Source: Lunularia cruciata
Lineage: Eukaryota; Streptophyta; Marchantiopsida; Lunulariales; Lunulariaceae
DNA: 64,000 nt
NCBI GenBank assembly: GCA_948567375.1
Contig: OX419758.1
Coordinates: forward strand, 4,035,001-4,099,000
Reading direction: 5' to 3'
Position 1 is the first letter of the stretch. The number at the start of each line of letters is the position of its first letter. Of this stretch, positions 1 to 10,915 are shown in pieces. The position numbers were made by a program, and so were the translations under genes. The notes under the pieces are model-generated. The model was given only the letters and a program-made list of their open reading frames with translations, made no database searches and had not been told where the DNA came from.

Positions 1-816
1 TTACTTCGGGTTTGGAAGCTGAGGAAGAAGTAGACATCGGATCGGAGTAGTAACAGTTTTGAGATTTGAAGAGGTGCATTGTCATTTTGTTCTGCAGGTT
101 AGAAGAGTTGCTGTGATCAGTATAGTTGTTAGTAATTTATGCTTGCTTCACTATTTAAAGGAGTCATTTGCAAGAAATTGTTGTTTAGTGCTCATAATTT
201 TTGAGAATAGATAAAGCAAAGTGCGATGAAGTAGTGCTCTTCATTTGAGCTTAATTCCAAGTATCAATTCTGTGTTTGTATTTGTGAGTGTTGGGAGAAT
301 TTTGAAGTGCAAATCAATGTGCTTGTTGGATGTTGGATTTTGTAGCCTTGATCATCATTTTGTGTGTTTGATCCTGAGTGAAGTGCAATCAAAGTAATGC
401 CTTGACAGATCTGAGAGGAATTATAGTGTTGGTAGTATTTTGCATTTTTGAGTGCAGCGTTGAGTTGATGTGAAGCAATTTTGATTAAGGAAGTTGTGCC
501 TTTAGTGGAGGGATGGAACACAATTTTGAGGTGAAGTTGTTTTGCAATGAAGTGTTGTTTTCAAGAAAGACTGAATTATCACAATCAAGATTCTTTGGAA
601 AGATTTAATGGATTTGTGATTAAGGAGTGTTAATTTGTGATGAGAATGCGAGTCAGTGCTTGTTACTCTCCTCTAGGTGTGATTAAAGACACAACCAAGA
701 AGAACTGAAGTGGTTACTGTTTGACTTTGTATTTGACTAATTTTGAATTGTATCTCTGCGGGAACAAACTTTACTTTCCTGGTTACCACAAAATTGATAT
801 TTGCCAAGTTGTCACA
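1..816 (+). repeat. 3' part of a family A LTR, cut by the window edge
   Basis: This is the last 0.8 kb of a long family A LTR. Bases 1-50 encode the C-terminus of the U3 ORF, ending in residues EEEVDIGSE and a TAG. A TATA-like ctatttaaag lies at 151-160. The LTR ends ttgtcaca at 816, the same end as at 29,772. Integrase sequence of another element resumes at 817, so this LTR is nested in A4. Its first 3 kb lies left of the window. It could be a solo LTR or one end of a complete element. Confidence 0.85.
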
Positions 817-1907
817 ACTATACCTTGAAGAATTTTGTAAACAAGATACTTTCATTAGGGTATTGGTGGCCTATGATGTATAGAGACACTCATGCTCATA
901 TCCAAAGTTGTGATGCCTATCAATGAATAGAAAACCGACGCTTACCTCCTAATGGCCTCTAAGACTAATTTTACCATTGGCCTCATTTTGAGAAATTGGG
1001 AATTGATTTTGTGTGAGCAATACAATCGATAACTCGAGTCACAAGGAAAAGATACATTGTGGTTTGCACAGACTATGCCACCAAAATGGTCGAAGCCAAA
1101 GCTACTCGGATAGATGATGCAAAAACAATTATAGAATTTTTCTTTCAAAATACCATCTCCAAATATGGATGTCTTTTGGAATTGGTTAGTGACAAAGGGA
1201 CACATCTTTTGAACTCCATGATGGATGCATTAACCAAGTACTTCTAGATTAAACATAGGAAGAAGACTCCTTATAATCCCAAAGCAAATGGCCTAACGGA
1301 GAAAGCAAATGGGTTGTTGTGTAAAATTCTGAACAAGGTGACTATCAATTATGCATATAATTTGGACATAAAATTACCAGCCGCATTGTGGGCATCTTGA
1401 ACAACAAAAAAGATTACAACCAAGCAAACTCACTACTTCTTGACATATGGCTTGCATTCCATACTACTAGTTGAATTTGAGGTATTGACATATTGGATTT
1501 TGTGCAAGGAATAGTTGTTAGAAGAAGAAAGTTAGGATCTTCAGATCCATCAACTGATGTGGTTAGAAGAGAAAAGGGATGATGCAATGCAAACCATGAA
1601 AGAAGTACAAGAACAGAGGAAATTCAAGCACAATAAGCAAATCAAGCATGTCACTATTTGGGAGGGAGATTTGCTGTTGTTATATGACAATTGCCAAATA
1701 ATTTTTCCAAGAAAATTGCATTTATGATGGATGGGGCCATATTGCACAATTTATATCTATGAGAATGGATCCATTCAACTTGCAGACTTGGAAGGCCAAC
1801 CATTTGCCATTCAAGTAAATGGGTAGAGAGTTCAAAAATACTGGACTGTAGACTGAGAGGTTTATAAGGAACCTAATGTCTATGTTTGCAAGGATGCTCA
1901 CATTTGA
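817..1907 (+). pseudogene. Integrase remnant of element A4
   Basis: Decayed C-terminal pol of an Athila/Tat-like element. Recognisable pieces in several frames are the YWWP-like zinc-binding region (about 860-930), TDYATKMVEAKAT near 1,070, the second catalytic Asp in LVSDKGTH near 1,185, and the Glu region NPKANGLTEKANG near 1,280. The C-terminal tail ends DAHI-stop at 1,905-1,907. It aligns throughout with the better copy at 24,749-25,982. Many stops and frameshifts make it non-functional. The 5' side is interrupted at 816/817 by the LTR described above. Confidence 0.85.
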
Positions 1908-1914
1908 GGGAGTA
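1906..1914 (+). other. Polypurine tract of A4 (degraded)
   Basis: gagggagta directly precedes the LTR start, and corresponds to the better tract gagggagggggta at 25,981-25,993 in A2. It would prime plus-strand DNA synthesis. Confidence 0.6.
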
Positions 1915-2356
1915 TTTGGTACCCACATCTTTTGTTTTATTGTTTTTTTGATGTTTCCAACGAAGAAAGGTACAATAGAAGAAGACCTGGGTGTGAATGA
2001 GGAGAGAAAGATGAAGAGACATGGTTTTATTATCAACCTGAAGAATGGGACCTCGGGTTAGATACCGTCAGAAGATTGTTAGACCTTGGGTTAGAGTTGT
2101 CATGTTTCAACCCAAAGAAAGGAGACTTTGTCTTAGGGATGATCATCCCAAGGCAAAGAAATTGTAACAACTTTCCTTTGGGATCAACATTCAAGAAAGT
2201 ACCACATAGAATATGGCTCACATGTGAGCGGGAGAAGTTGACAATGATAGGAGAGTTGCATGCCAAAGGTGTGAGTTCTTAGTAGAAATGCAAGTGATGA
2301 GTGATGGAGAAATGTGGCACTATAAAATTTATGATTTTAGGCAAAGGAGAAGAAGA

Positions 2357-4920
2357 ATGAAAACTAGCTTTCCGCTGCCATTACATAGTCATCTTGAGAG
2401 AGATCAAGGAAGAGGCATGTTAGTGAGTGAAGTCTTAATACATCCAGACAGGGCTAGAATCACGTGACCAAGAGACAGTAGAATTATTTTCCAAAGACCC
2501 AAAGTGGGAGGAAGTGAGATAGGGAGTGGAAAGAAGAGTGGAAAATTTCTAGTGAGAAATCATGCAATTAGAAGGTTAGATGTGATCATAAGAATCAAAG
2601 TCTTGTGTAGACTTTGGATCACATTTTTGGCATGGAATTGGAAGATCAGTTTTTGAGGATTCATGACCAAGATAATTGAGAGCAAATGCTTAAAGGGTCC
2701 AAAACAGAGGGAAAGAGAGAAATCCGGCTCAAGGGACAGAGTCGGATTGAAGATTAGTATTTGGGAGAGACGCCGGGGAAGAAATGGGAGCCACTTTCCT
2801 CAAGAAGGGGGAAGTTGCAAAAGAAACTAGTGAAGTGATAGCATTGTTCACTAGTCCTCACACAAAGAATGGGTTCAAAGTAGAGAGTTATCGAGACCCT
2901 ATGAGGAAGGGAGTTGTGGGAGCAATGATGGTGATCTTTAAGCTGGAGCAGACTACTTATGTAATGAAACACTAGGCGGTGTCCTTCCATAAGCTGTTTG
3001 TAGGGGAACCCATCAATTGGGCCAAATGCTTTTATCATCGAACATGGCAGATGGTCTAGAACTTGTGTGATAAGTCACCACCACATTACATCATCTAGTT
3101 TGTAGCTCATTTCTATTTGGGCTTGAATTTGTTGAATGCAACGAAGAGGCAGAGAATGGTATTGCACTTCCATCCCGATTTGAGGAAGGAAGCTAATACA
3201 GATGAGCAATAGTATATTAGAAAAATCCAAAATGGTGATGATCATTATGTTCAGACAGGGCAAAATGTAAGATTTGTGGTGACTGCTCTGAAGACAAAGA
3301 AGAGGAGTTGATTCAATGAAGAACTGGAGGTGGAGAGAACTTGGAAGACAAGGAAAGTAAACCTGGGCAAGATATTGTAGTGATTGCATGGTCGGGAGAG
3401 GAATCAAAAGGCAAAGCTGAGTACAAGTTAGAGGACTTGAAACGGGACGAAGAACCTGAGTTCACATTATAGAGTGGAGAATTGAGTAGTGAGAGTGAAG
3501 AAGGTGTAGAAGTTCAGCAGGCAGGAAGAGAAGAAGCAAATGATTAGATGCCAGGAGATGAGCTGATGGAGAAGGCACAAGACAAAGTCCTAGAGGGGCT
3601 TGAGACCAAGTTGGTAATCCAAAGGAGGATTCATTCAAAGAGAAGTGTGATGTATGAGGCGGGGCCAAGTAGAAGAAGAGGACAGTTCAGATAATGAACT
3701 ATTGTAGGTAAGAAGATCCAGACATCAAAGTAGAACTTTGGGAAGAGAAGACTAAGAAAGCTGATGCATTGCAAGACAAGGAGGAGGACCAAGGTGAAGG
3801 TATAAAGTATTTTTAGGATAATGTGTGTCTGTTATTGTGGCAGTTGGAGAAGAAGAAGAAAGAGATGAGTTGTGAGGATTTGGATGTGAAGAATGTCTTG
3901 CAAATCTAGGAAAATTTAGAATCAAAGAATTTAGAATTGCAAGAGAAATTAAGAAGGGTAGGAGAAGAGAGTGAAGTATGGCAAATGAATGCAGTATTGC
4001 AAAATAAGATGAAGGAAAAACTATAAAAAGATGTAGGAGAGAAAGGTAGATTGCTGAAGTAGAATTCTATAGAAATGGAGAAGCAAGTAGTTGATTATGA
4101 AATCTTGAAGCAATAGTTTGCTGATTCTTGATTAGAAATTATACATGCCACTATGAAGACAATTAAGATGAAGCAAGAACTTAATAGTATGCAGAAAAGT
4201 GGAGAGGAGAAGAGGCAATGCTGGCAAAGAGTGTTGACGGGAAGACATAAGGAAGAAGAAAGATTGAGGAAGTTAATTTATAATTTGGAGGAGAAAGTAG
4301 TGCAAAATGAGAAGGAGAAGGGAAGTGTGAAAGTTGAGTTTGAAGCCAAGCTGGCAATGTATAAAGAAGATTGGCAATTAGATTGTGAGAGGGAGAGGCA
4401 AGAACAATTTGGGGCAGTTTGAGTTGTGGTGGTACAATTAAAAGCAATGTTGAGCATTGAGTCCAATGTACAAATAGAGGAAACCAGATTACATGAGTTG
4501 ATGTTGATGGTGCAAGAGATGAGGAGGAAGAACAAAAAGGACAAAGATCTTAACTCATTGCTGATAGATCTCAAAACTCGTATAGATAGGAAGATATTAG
4601 AAGTAGAAGATAATGTCACTATTAGATTAGATCTGGTTAAATTGGGAATAGATAAATTTTGGAATGAGGTAAGAGTAAAACCAGAAGTAAGTGAAGTAGA
4701 AGTACAAGTGACTTCAGATTGGTTATCATAGACATTAGAGAGAAGTGGGTTACAAGATGAAGGTTTAGAAAGCTTACCTATGTCTTTAAGTGCAAATCAG
4801 ACTGAAGAAACGTTAGAATCGGTAGAAGGAATAGAAGTTGTAGAACCCAAAGTGCATGAGGTGAAGGGAAATTCTTTGGGTTTGGAAGCCAAAGTAGAAG
4901 TAGACGTAGAATCGGAGTAG
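2357..4920 (+). pseudogene. U3-encoded coiled-coil ORF of A4 (decayed)
   Basis: The start MKTSFPLPLHSH matches the MSSNFPLPLRSR start of the copies at 41,169 (-) and 31,259 (-). The ORF has an N-terminal globular part with the RLDVI and LCRLWITFLAWN region near 2,570-2,640, a middle part with NGFKVESYRDP near 2,870, an acidic stretch, and then a long Lys/Glu-rich coiled coil. Open blocks remain at 4,153-4,422 and 4,426-4,731. It ends VDVESE-stop at 4,918-4,920. Several in-frame stops disable it. The family is unrecognised; it occupies the place where Athila-type elements have an extra or env-like ORF, but lies inside the LTR. Confidence 0.75.
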
Positions 4921-5688
4921 GAATAGTTTTTGAGATTTGGAAGGGCAGATATGAAGAGGTGCATTGTCATTTTGGATTTGTAGGTTAGTAAAGTTGTTAG
5001 GAAATGGTTTAGAAGTTAGATAACTGCTGAAGAGTTTCCCTATTTAAAGGAGAACTTCATAGTAAAATGTTGTTCAATATTCATTATTCTTGAGAATAGA
5101 TAAAACAAAGTGCTAATTATAGTGCTCATCATTTGAGCTTAATTTTGAGTATTAATTTGGTGTTTGTAGTTGTGAGTGTTTGGAAAATTTTGAACTGCAA
5201 GTTAGTGTGTTTGTTGGATGTTGGATTCCATAGCCATGATCTTCATTCTGTGTGTTTGATCCTAAATGAAGTGCAATTGGAGCAATGTCGTGATAGATTT
5301 GAGAGGAATTGTAGTGTTGGTAGTATTTTGCAATTGTGAGTGCAATACGAGATTGATGTGAAGCAATTTCTATCAAGGAAGTTGTGCCTTTAGTAGAGGA
5401 GTGGAACACAATTCTAAGGCAAAGTCATTTTGTAGTGAAGTAGCCATTTTTGGGAGAAACTGAATAATCACAATCACGTTTGTTTGGATAGAATTGAAGG
5501 ATTTGTGATTATGAGTGAAAAATTGTTATGAAAAGGCTGAAATTCAGTGCTTGTTACTCTCTTATACGTGTAGTTTCTACCTAAGAGACTAAGAAGAACT
5601 CAAGAAGAACTGAAGGTGTGAGTTTTTGATGTTTGACTTTGTATTTGGACATTCTGACTGATATCTCTGTAAGAATGAACTTTACTTA

Positions 5689-5693
5689 CCCTA
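5689..5693. other. Target-site duplication of C1 (left)
   Basis: ccctA at 5,689-5,693 matches ccctG at 42,058-42,062 on the other side of the C1 nest, with one mismatch. It marks insertion of C1 about 45 bp before the end of the A4 LTR. Confidence 0.7.
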
Positions 5694-6433
5694 TGTAAAA
5701 CTCCGAGGACAAGAGAAGAGAGAAAACACAGATTACACACTCAACATTTGGTGCCCCAAAGGAGCACCTTCTCTTTATTATATAGACAAAGAGGATCTAC
5801 TCTAAGGAAGCTCCACCATAGGATTAGGCACACAGATAGGTGACATGTCATCAAGCTCCACCCTTGGATTACTCACTTGGATGGGTGACATGTCGGTCTA
5901 GGTCCTATCTGGTTGGTCAAACAAGCTTTGATCGGAGGGAATCTTTTAGGGAATCTTCTTGTAGGAGTCTCAGAATCACATGAGTAAGGTACCATTGGAA
6001 AGCTATCAACAAGACAAACTCATGGGGATGGAAGGCCAGCCTTTACTCTGTTTGGGGGGGGGGGAATTGACACATTTTTGATGCCTAATTCATTTGTTTA
6101 GGCCTCCAAAATTGCCTTCAAAGATTTCAGGCATATTTCAGTTCCTACTATATTAGTAGAAGTACCCTTTTGGTGATACCTCTTTCTGATCTGTTTAGTC
6201 CATCATGTATAACATCCTTCGAAATGTTACCAAACCAATTCTCACCTTTAAATCATATGTCTAGCTATTGGTTCTAAGGTTCTCAAGTCTATTTTGGTTT
6301 TTGCTCTATTAGTAGAAGTACTCTTTTGGTGATGCTTCTATCTGATCTGTTTTGACCATCATGTATAACATCATTCTAGATGTTACCAACCAAATTTCAC
6401 ATCTAGATCATATGGCTAGCTTGTGGTATTACA
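5694..6433 (-). repeat. 3' LTR of C1
   Basis: On the minus strand the LTR runs TGTAATACCACAAG to GGAGTTTTACA (740 bp, TG..CA ends). It sits directly downstream of the polypurine tract at 6,434-6,448. A minus-strand TATATAATAAAG lies at about 5,772-5,785. A run of 11 G occurs at 6,054-6,064. Its first 480 bp is repeated at 41,579-42,057. Confidence 0.85.
6135..6425. repeat. Tandem duplication of ~156 bp inside the C1 LTR
   Basis: tattagtagaagta recurs at 6,151 and 6,307, each followed by a similar gatctgttt, catcatgtataacatc and atgttacca series. The same two-unit structure is in the 5' LTR remnant near 41,770-42,050. It lies in the U3 part and may be a duplicated promoter-upstream module; that role is inference. 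Confidence 0.7.
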
Positions 6434-6450
6434 GACCTCCCTCCATTTAA
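6434..6450 (-). other. Polypurine tract of C1
   Basis: Minus strand AAATGGAGGGAGGTC lies between the pol stop and the LTR start, the standard place for the plus-strand primer. Confidence 0.8.
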
Positions 6451-6905
6451 GACGCAATGTCCTCGTTGTGCAATTGTTGCTCAAATGCTTGCACCAACAC
6501 CAGTGCATGTGTCAAATTGGCAGCGGATTCCTATGTTGCTTCATAGAGGAGGTAACCTTTCCACTGTACAAGATAGTCCACCCGTGGATGGCGAGTACCA
6601 CGCATGCATTTTTGGAGAATACTCTCTACTTCATATTCTTCAGTGCCATCAATGAGTGTCAGACAAGGTCGAATGTCTTGTGTGGAATGACCCTGGCCTG
6701 ATCGGGGAGCATAACTGCATAGTAGGGAAACATGGAATGCTGGATGGATCTTCATGTGTGGTGGTAGCTCAAGGTGATAGGCTACCGTACCGACGTGATG
6801 AAGAATTGAGAAAGGCCCAATAAAACAAGGTCTGAGCTTACGAGGTCCAACTAAAAAGAGGTTGGTTGTCAAGAGCCACACTTGATCCCCAACATTGAAC
6901 TCCAT
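6451..6905 (-). pseudogene. Integrase C-terminus with chromodomain, C1
   Basis: The ORF opens with the GPY/F-type module (NVGDQVWLLT, then KLRPCFIGPFSIL and HPAFHVSLL) and continues into a chromodomain. The latter shows YEVESIL, VDYLVQWKGY and LYEAT, followed by an in-frame TAG where the conserved Trp of the aromatic cage/fold belongs, then NLTHALVLVQAFEQQ up to the natural stop. Chromodomains of this type bind methylated histone H3 tails and direct integration in chromoviruses. The Trp-to-stop change is a TGG to TAG mutation. Confidence 0.85.
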
Positions 6906-7665
6906 GTGCCTATGGTATGCATGAGCATATTGCTTCTATCAATTTTGTGCAATCTATAGTCTGTGCTTGGCGCTCTCCACACCGTGTTGGATTCTAGAAA
7001 CAAATGTGTTGACGACATTGACCTTGGTAGTCATTGGACGGATCTTCATCAAGCAAGAAGGTGTGAAGTGATGCTCACCATACATGAGGAAGAACGGAGT
7101 GACCTGGGTGGATGCATTCACTGACTTGTTGTAAGCAAATTCCACCAATGGGAGTAGGGTGTCCCACCTCTCTTGCTCTTCTAAGGTGAAGCCGCATAAC
7201 ATGTCTTCAATTGTGCAATTAGCCTGCTCTATTTGGCCATCTGTTTGTGGGTGGTAAGCTGTGAACATGGCCAACCTGGTTTTGAAGAAACCAAAGAGTG
7301 TTTGCCAAAACAAATTGGTGAATTGAGTGCCTCTATTAGTGATAAGTACTCTAGATAGGCCATGGTGAGAGAAGAATACTTCTAAGTATAATTGAGCTAG
7401 TTGTGGAGCGGTCACATCCTTGGTGGTAGGGCGTACATGAATCATTTTGCTGAGCCGGTCCACAAAGACCACAATGGAGTCAAACCTTGAGGTGGTCTTG
7501 GGTAATTCACAGACGAGATCCATACTCACTTGTTCCCAACGTTGGGTAGGCCTAGGGAGAGGTTGAAGGAGCCATGCATGAGCTTGATTAGAGGCTTTGT
7601 TATGTTGACAAAGTAGGCAGCTGCGCATGTAGTCCATCACATCGTTGCTCATCTTGGGCCAATAA
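6906..7665 (-). pseudogene. Integrase core, C1
   Basis: It shows the tail of the HHCC zinc region (SCLLCQHNK), the first Asp in MDLVCELP, the second catalytic Asp position changed to Asn (LITNRGTQF), and the Glu in HPQTDGQIEQ. The block 6,954-7,652 is open for 232 codons. The Asp-to-Asn change would abolish strand transfer. It lies between the RNase H and chromodomain regions as expected. Confidence 0.85.
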
Positions 7666-8410
7666 TAATAGCACTAGACTGCATCCAAGGTCTTGTCCAC
7701 TCCGACATGAGCTGCAATGGCCGAAAGATGACATTCCGCTAGAATGGTGGTGTGTAATTCTGGGACGTTTGGGATCCATAATCTGCCATCACAAAAGGTG
7801 AGTCCTTGGGTGCTGGTGACACCTTTGGATGATTGTGCTTCTACAATCTATGGATCAATTTTTGTAGCAACTAGAATCTCTGGCCAGAATTTAGGGTTAA
7901 TCTTAACCTTTGCCACCAAGTTGTTTGCCATTGGCATGCGGGTAAATGCATGTGCAAGTTGCTTCTTACCTTCCATGTAGGTGATTGACATGTTGAATCA
8001 TTGTCACCACTTTGCCCACTAAATCAAGAGACTAGATAGATGCTTCTGCGTCTCGAGGTAGACTAGAGGTTTGTGGTATGTCTTTACTACAAATGCCTTC
8101 TTGCCCAGATAGTGCTTCCAATGCTTGGTTGCTAGAACAATGGCCAGCTCTTTTTGTTTGGTGGTGTGGTAATTGCGCTCTGCTGGTAACAACTTTCAAG
8201 AGAAATATGCAATTAGATGCCATCCATCATGCCACTCTTGTTGTAGGATTGCTTCTATTGCTACACTTGATGCATCTATAGCCAACTTGATTGGTCATTT
8301 TGGGTCATACCACTTCAAGATTGGTGCATGTAGCAAGGCGGCTTTCAATTCTTGAAAGGCCAACTCTTGTGCGGTTCCCTATGTCCACTTCTTCCCTTTG
8401 CCAAGTAGTG
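7666..8410 (-). pseudogene. RNase H region, C1
   Basis: Minus-strand translation around 8,040-8,290 gives IDASSVAIEAILQQEWHDG, AERNYHTTKQKELAI and LATKHWKHYLGKKAF, typical of Ty3 RNase H. The third acidic residue is replaced (KTYHKPL instead of KTDHKPL). 7,666-8,030 is the connection between RNase H and integrase and is decayed. Confidence 0.75.
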
Positions 8411-9460
8411 CCGTTAAAGGCTATGCAACCTTAGAGAAGTCCTTGACAAATCTACAATAGAATCCCGTCAACCCTAAGAAGCTCTTGAGTTGAGTTTGAT
8501 CTTCTGGGGCACGCCCTTTTTGAATGACCTCTATTTTATCTATCAATACTTGAATGCTCTCTACACTTACTCTATGCCCCAAGTAGTCTACTTTAGACTT
8601 GCCAAACTTGCACTTTGAGATTTTGGCATACAATCGATTCTATCTTAGAATCTAGAGGAGGACTTCTCGTAGATGTTGTTGTGTTTTGTCATCGTGCTAC
8701 TGTATACTAAGATATCATCCAAGGAGACAATGACAGACTTATCCAAGTATGGACAAAATATGTCATTCATTAGACTCATGAAAGTGGCACGTGCATTGGT
8801 GAGGCCAAAAGGCATCACAAGATACTCAAAGTGGCCATACTTGGTTCAAAAGGCAGTTTTGTACACATCCTCCTCCGCAATTTGGATTTGATTATAACCG
8901 CTCAGGAAGTCCAATTTGGTGAAGTATCTTGTTCCATGGAGTTGATCAAATAGGTCATCCATGCAAGGTAAGAAGTATTTGTTCTTCACTGTTTGCTGAT
9001 TGAGACCTTGATAGTCAATGCACATGCGCATTGTACCATCCTTCTTTTTCACAAACAAGACAAGAGCCCTACATGGTGATATGTTAGGTTGGATGAACCG
9101 CTTCTGTAGCATCTCCTCAACTTGAGTCTTACACTCCTCCAACTCATGAGGTGATAGGCGATATGGGGCCTTACAAGGAGGTGTCTTCCTTGGGAGTGTC
9201 TCAATTTTATGATCTACTCTTTTTTTTGGTGGTAATCCTAAGGGTAGATCATAGTGAAAGACATCTTGAAATTCATCCACCACACCCTTCAATTTCTCAA
9301 GAACTTGTCCATCGAGTTGTGCACTCTGGACTTCTCTTATTAGACCCATGAAACATCTATTGGTCTTACAGACTGTTGCCGTCCCTATGACATATAGAGG
9401 CAGATCCTGCTTGGGTGATTTTTCTTTAACCCCAATGATTGACCATTGGTGGGTTCTCAC
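8411..9460 (-). pseudogene. Reverse transcriptase, C1
   Basis: The N-terminal half, open at 8,846-9,460, shows [42 protein letters not shown] and [16 protein letters not shown]. The active-site region near 8,690 reads SLDDILVYS, with the two Asp kept. The thumb region (8,421-8,633) shows KCKFGKSKVDYLGH and FLGLTGFYCRFVKDF. Frameshifts separate the blocks. Confidence 0.85.
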
Positions 9461-9930
9461 TATTTTCTTTCTTCAATCTACCATAGGGTTGTAATGCTCC
9501 ATCCATGGCATGCCTAAGATTGCATTATAACGAGCTAATTGTATCACTCACCACTCAATTGCTTCTTGATATTCTCTTACAGAGAGTGTTACCCGTCTAG
9601 GTAATGATTCAATCCTCTCTATTTGCCGTTAAGCAACTCTACTTCTTCATTCCTATCGCTCTCTAGATCCATTCCTAATCTTATTGCAACAAAGTGAGAT
9701 AAGAAATTCTCTATTGCTCCTAGATTGATTAATACTCTCACTTGATTGCCTTCTAGGACTCCATTCATGACAATCAATTGTGAGATTGCCTTTCGGGATC
9801 TTTGTGCATTAGTGTCTTCCTTCCCTTGCTTCTCTTCCTCCTTATTGAGCCAGTAAGGCCATGTGGTACATTTATTGGCAATCTTTGTTTTCCGAAGTGA
9901 TTTCCACCTCCTCCTCTTCAATGCGCCTCT
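9461..9930 (-). pseudogene. Protease, C1
   Basis: The retroviral-type aspartic protease motif is present but altered: VLINLGAIENF, where VLIDSGATHNF is usual. Both the catalytic Asp and the following Ser are changed, so it is inactive. It lies between gag and RT. A Lys/Glu-rich linker precedes it. Confidence 0.7.
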
Positions 9931-10779
9931 CCATGTTGTTTAAAGATCACCTGTATGAAGGCCGAGGGCCTCTAGGGAAACGAGTGCGATAGTTGGTAGA
10001 TATGTGCCCAATACGGCCACAATTGTAACAATGGCATTGTTCTCCTCAAGTTCCTTCTCCTCGTGGGACTCTATCTCTTTGTTCTTCTACCCGTCCATGC
10101 TCCTCTTGAAGCGGTAATGCTCCTTGATCTCAAAATCAAAGGTTGCCTAATTCCATTGGTATTGGTCCACCCATGTGTAGCATTTCTGCCCGATAATGTT
10201 GAGGTGGAACTACTCCTTCACTTCCACCCAATGCTCTAGCTATTCTTTGTGCACAAGCAATGGATTCAAATAATGTGTGAGGATTTTGCACCATGACTTC
10301 TTGGCAAATCCGCTCCTTTAACCCTTGTTTGAAATTGTGGAGAGCCTTTGTTGGACTCATGTCGGTTATTGCAACTTGTAGATCCATAAATGCCTCCACA
10401 TACTATTGTACACTATTCTTTTGTCTCAATCCTCAATGTTGTGTTCGAGCCATCTGCACAAAATCCACCGATTAGAAATTCTTCAGCAATCCTTCTTGCA
10501 TTGATGTCCACGTGACCTCCCTTCTCTCTCCCAACATGGATTGTTGCCAAGCATCATACCATGTGAGGGCTTTATCAGTCAAGTACCCACATGCAAACAT
10601 GCCTGCAGCATGCTCCGTGATCTCTATTGAGAACAATCGGAAATATCGATTCATTCTCAAGATCCAATTTTCCACTACTCCCATCATACGCTGCCCCTTG
10701 TAAGGCTCAATGTTGCAGGTCTTCTTCATCTGGAGTAGCATTGTGGCTTCATTATTGATAGGGTTTGTAGGCACAAGTG
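9931..10779 (-). pseudogene. Gag, C1, truncated at its N-terminus
   Basis: A capsid-like part at 10,472-10,779 (GVVENWILRMNRYF, LTDKALTWYDAW) is followed after stops by 10,136-10,399 (DMSPTKALHNFKQGL). A zinc knuckle CYNCGRIGHISTNY lies near 10,000-10,040, with the last Cys replaced by Tyr. The N-terminal start is missing: sequence changes to an A3 LTR at 10,780. Confidence 0.75.
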
Positions 10780-10915
10780 TGTGACAACCTGGCAAATATC
10801 ACTTTTGCGGTAATCAGGTAAGTAAAGTTTGTTCCCGCAGAGATACAATTCAGAATTGGTCAAATACAAAGTCAAAGTAACACTTGCAGTTCTTCTTGGT
10901 TGCGTCTTTAATCTT
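10780..10915 (-). repeat. 3' LTR of A3, terminal segment
   Basis: The last ~136 bp of the A3 3' LTR, ending (minus strand) in GGTTGTCACA. It continues at 12,839 after the solo LTR. atctt (10,911-10,915) and atctc (12,839-12,843) are the target duplication of that solo LTR. Confidence 0.8.

Larger units (their letters stand above)
1915..5693 (+). repeat. 3' LTR of A4, first segment
   Basis: The LTR starts tttggtacccac (TGTGG in younger copies) right after the polypurine tract. It runs 3.78 kb to the insertion point of C1, and its last 40 bp resume at 42,058-42,097. It contains the decayed U3 ORF and a TATA-like ctatttaaagg at 5,039-5,050. It is the most diverged long A LTR in the window and has lost many CpG sites kept in A2, which suggests age plus methylation decay. 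Confidence 0.85.

Noticed and set aside
6054..6064. Run of 11 G as a possible quadruplex or regulatory site
   Set aside because: A single homopolymer in a decayed LTR; the equivalent place in the other LTR (about 41,650-41,690) is not conserved as a G run.
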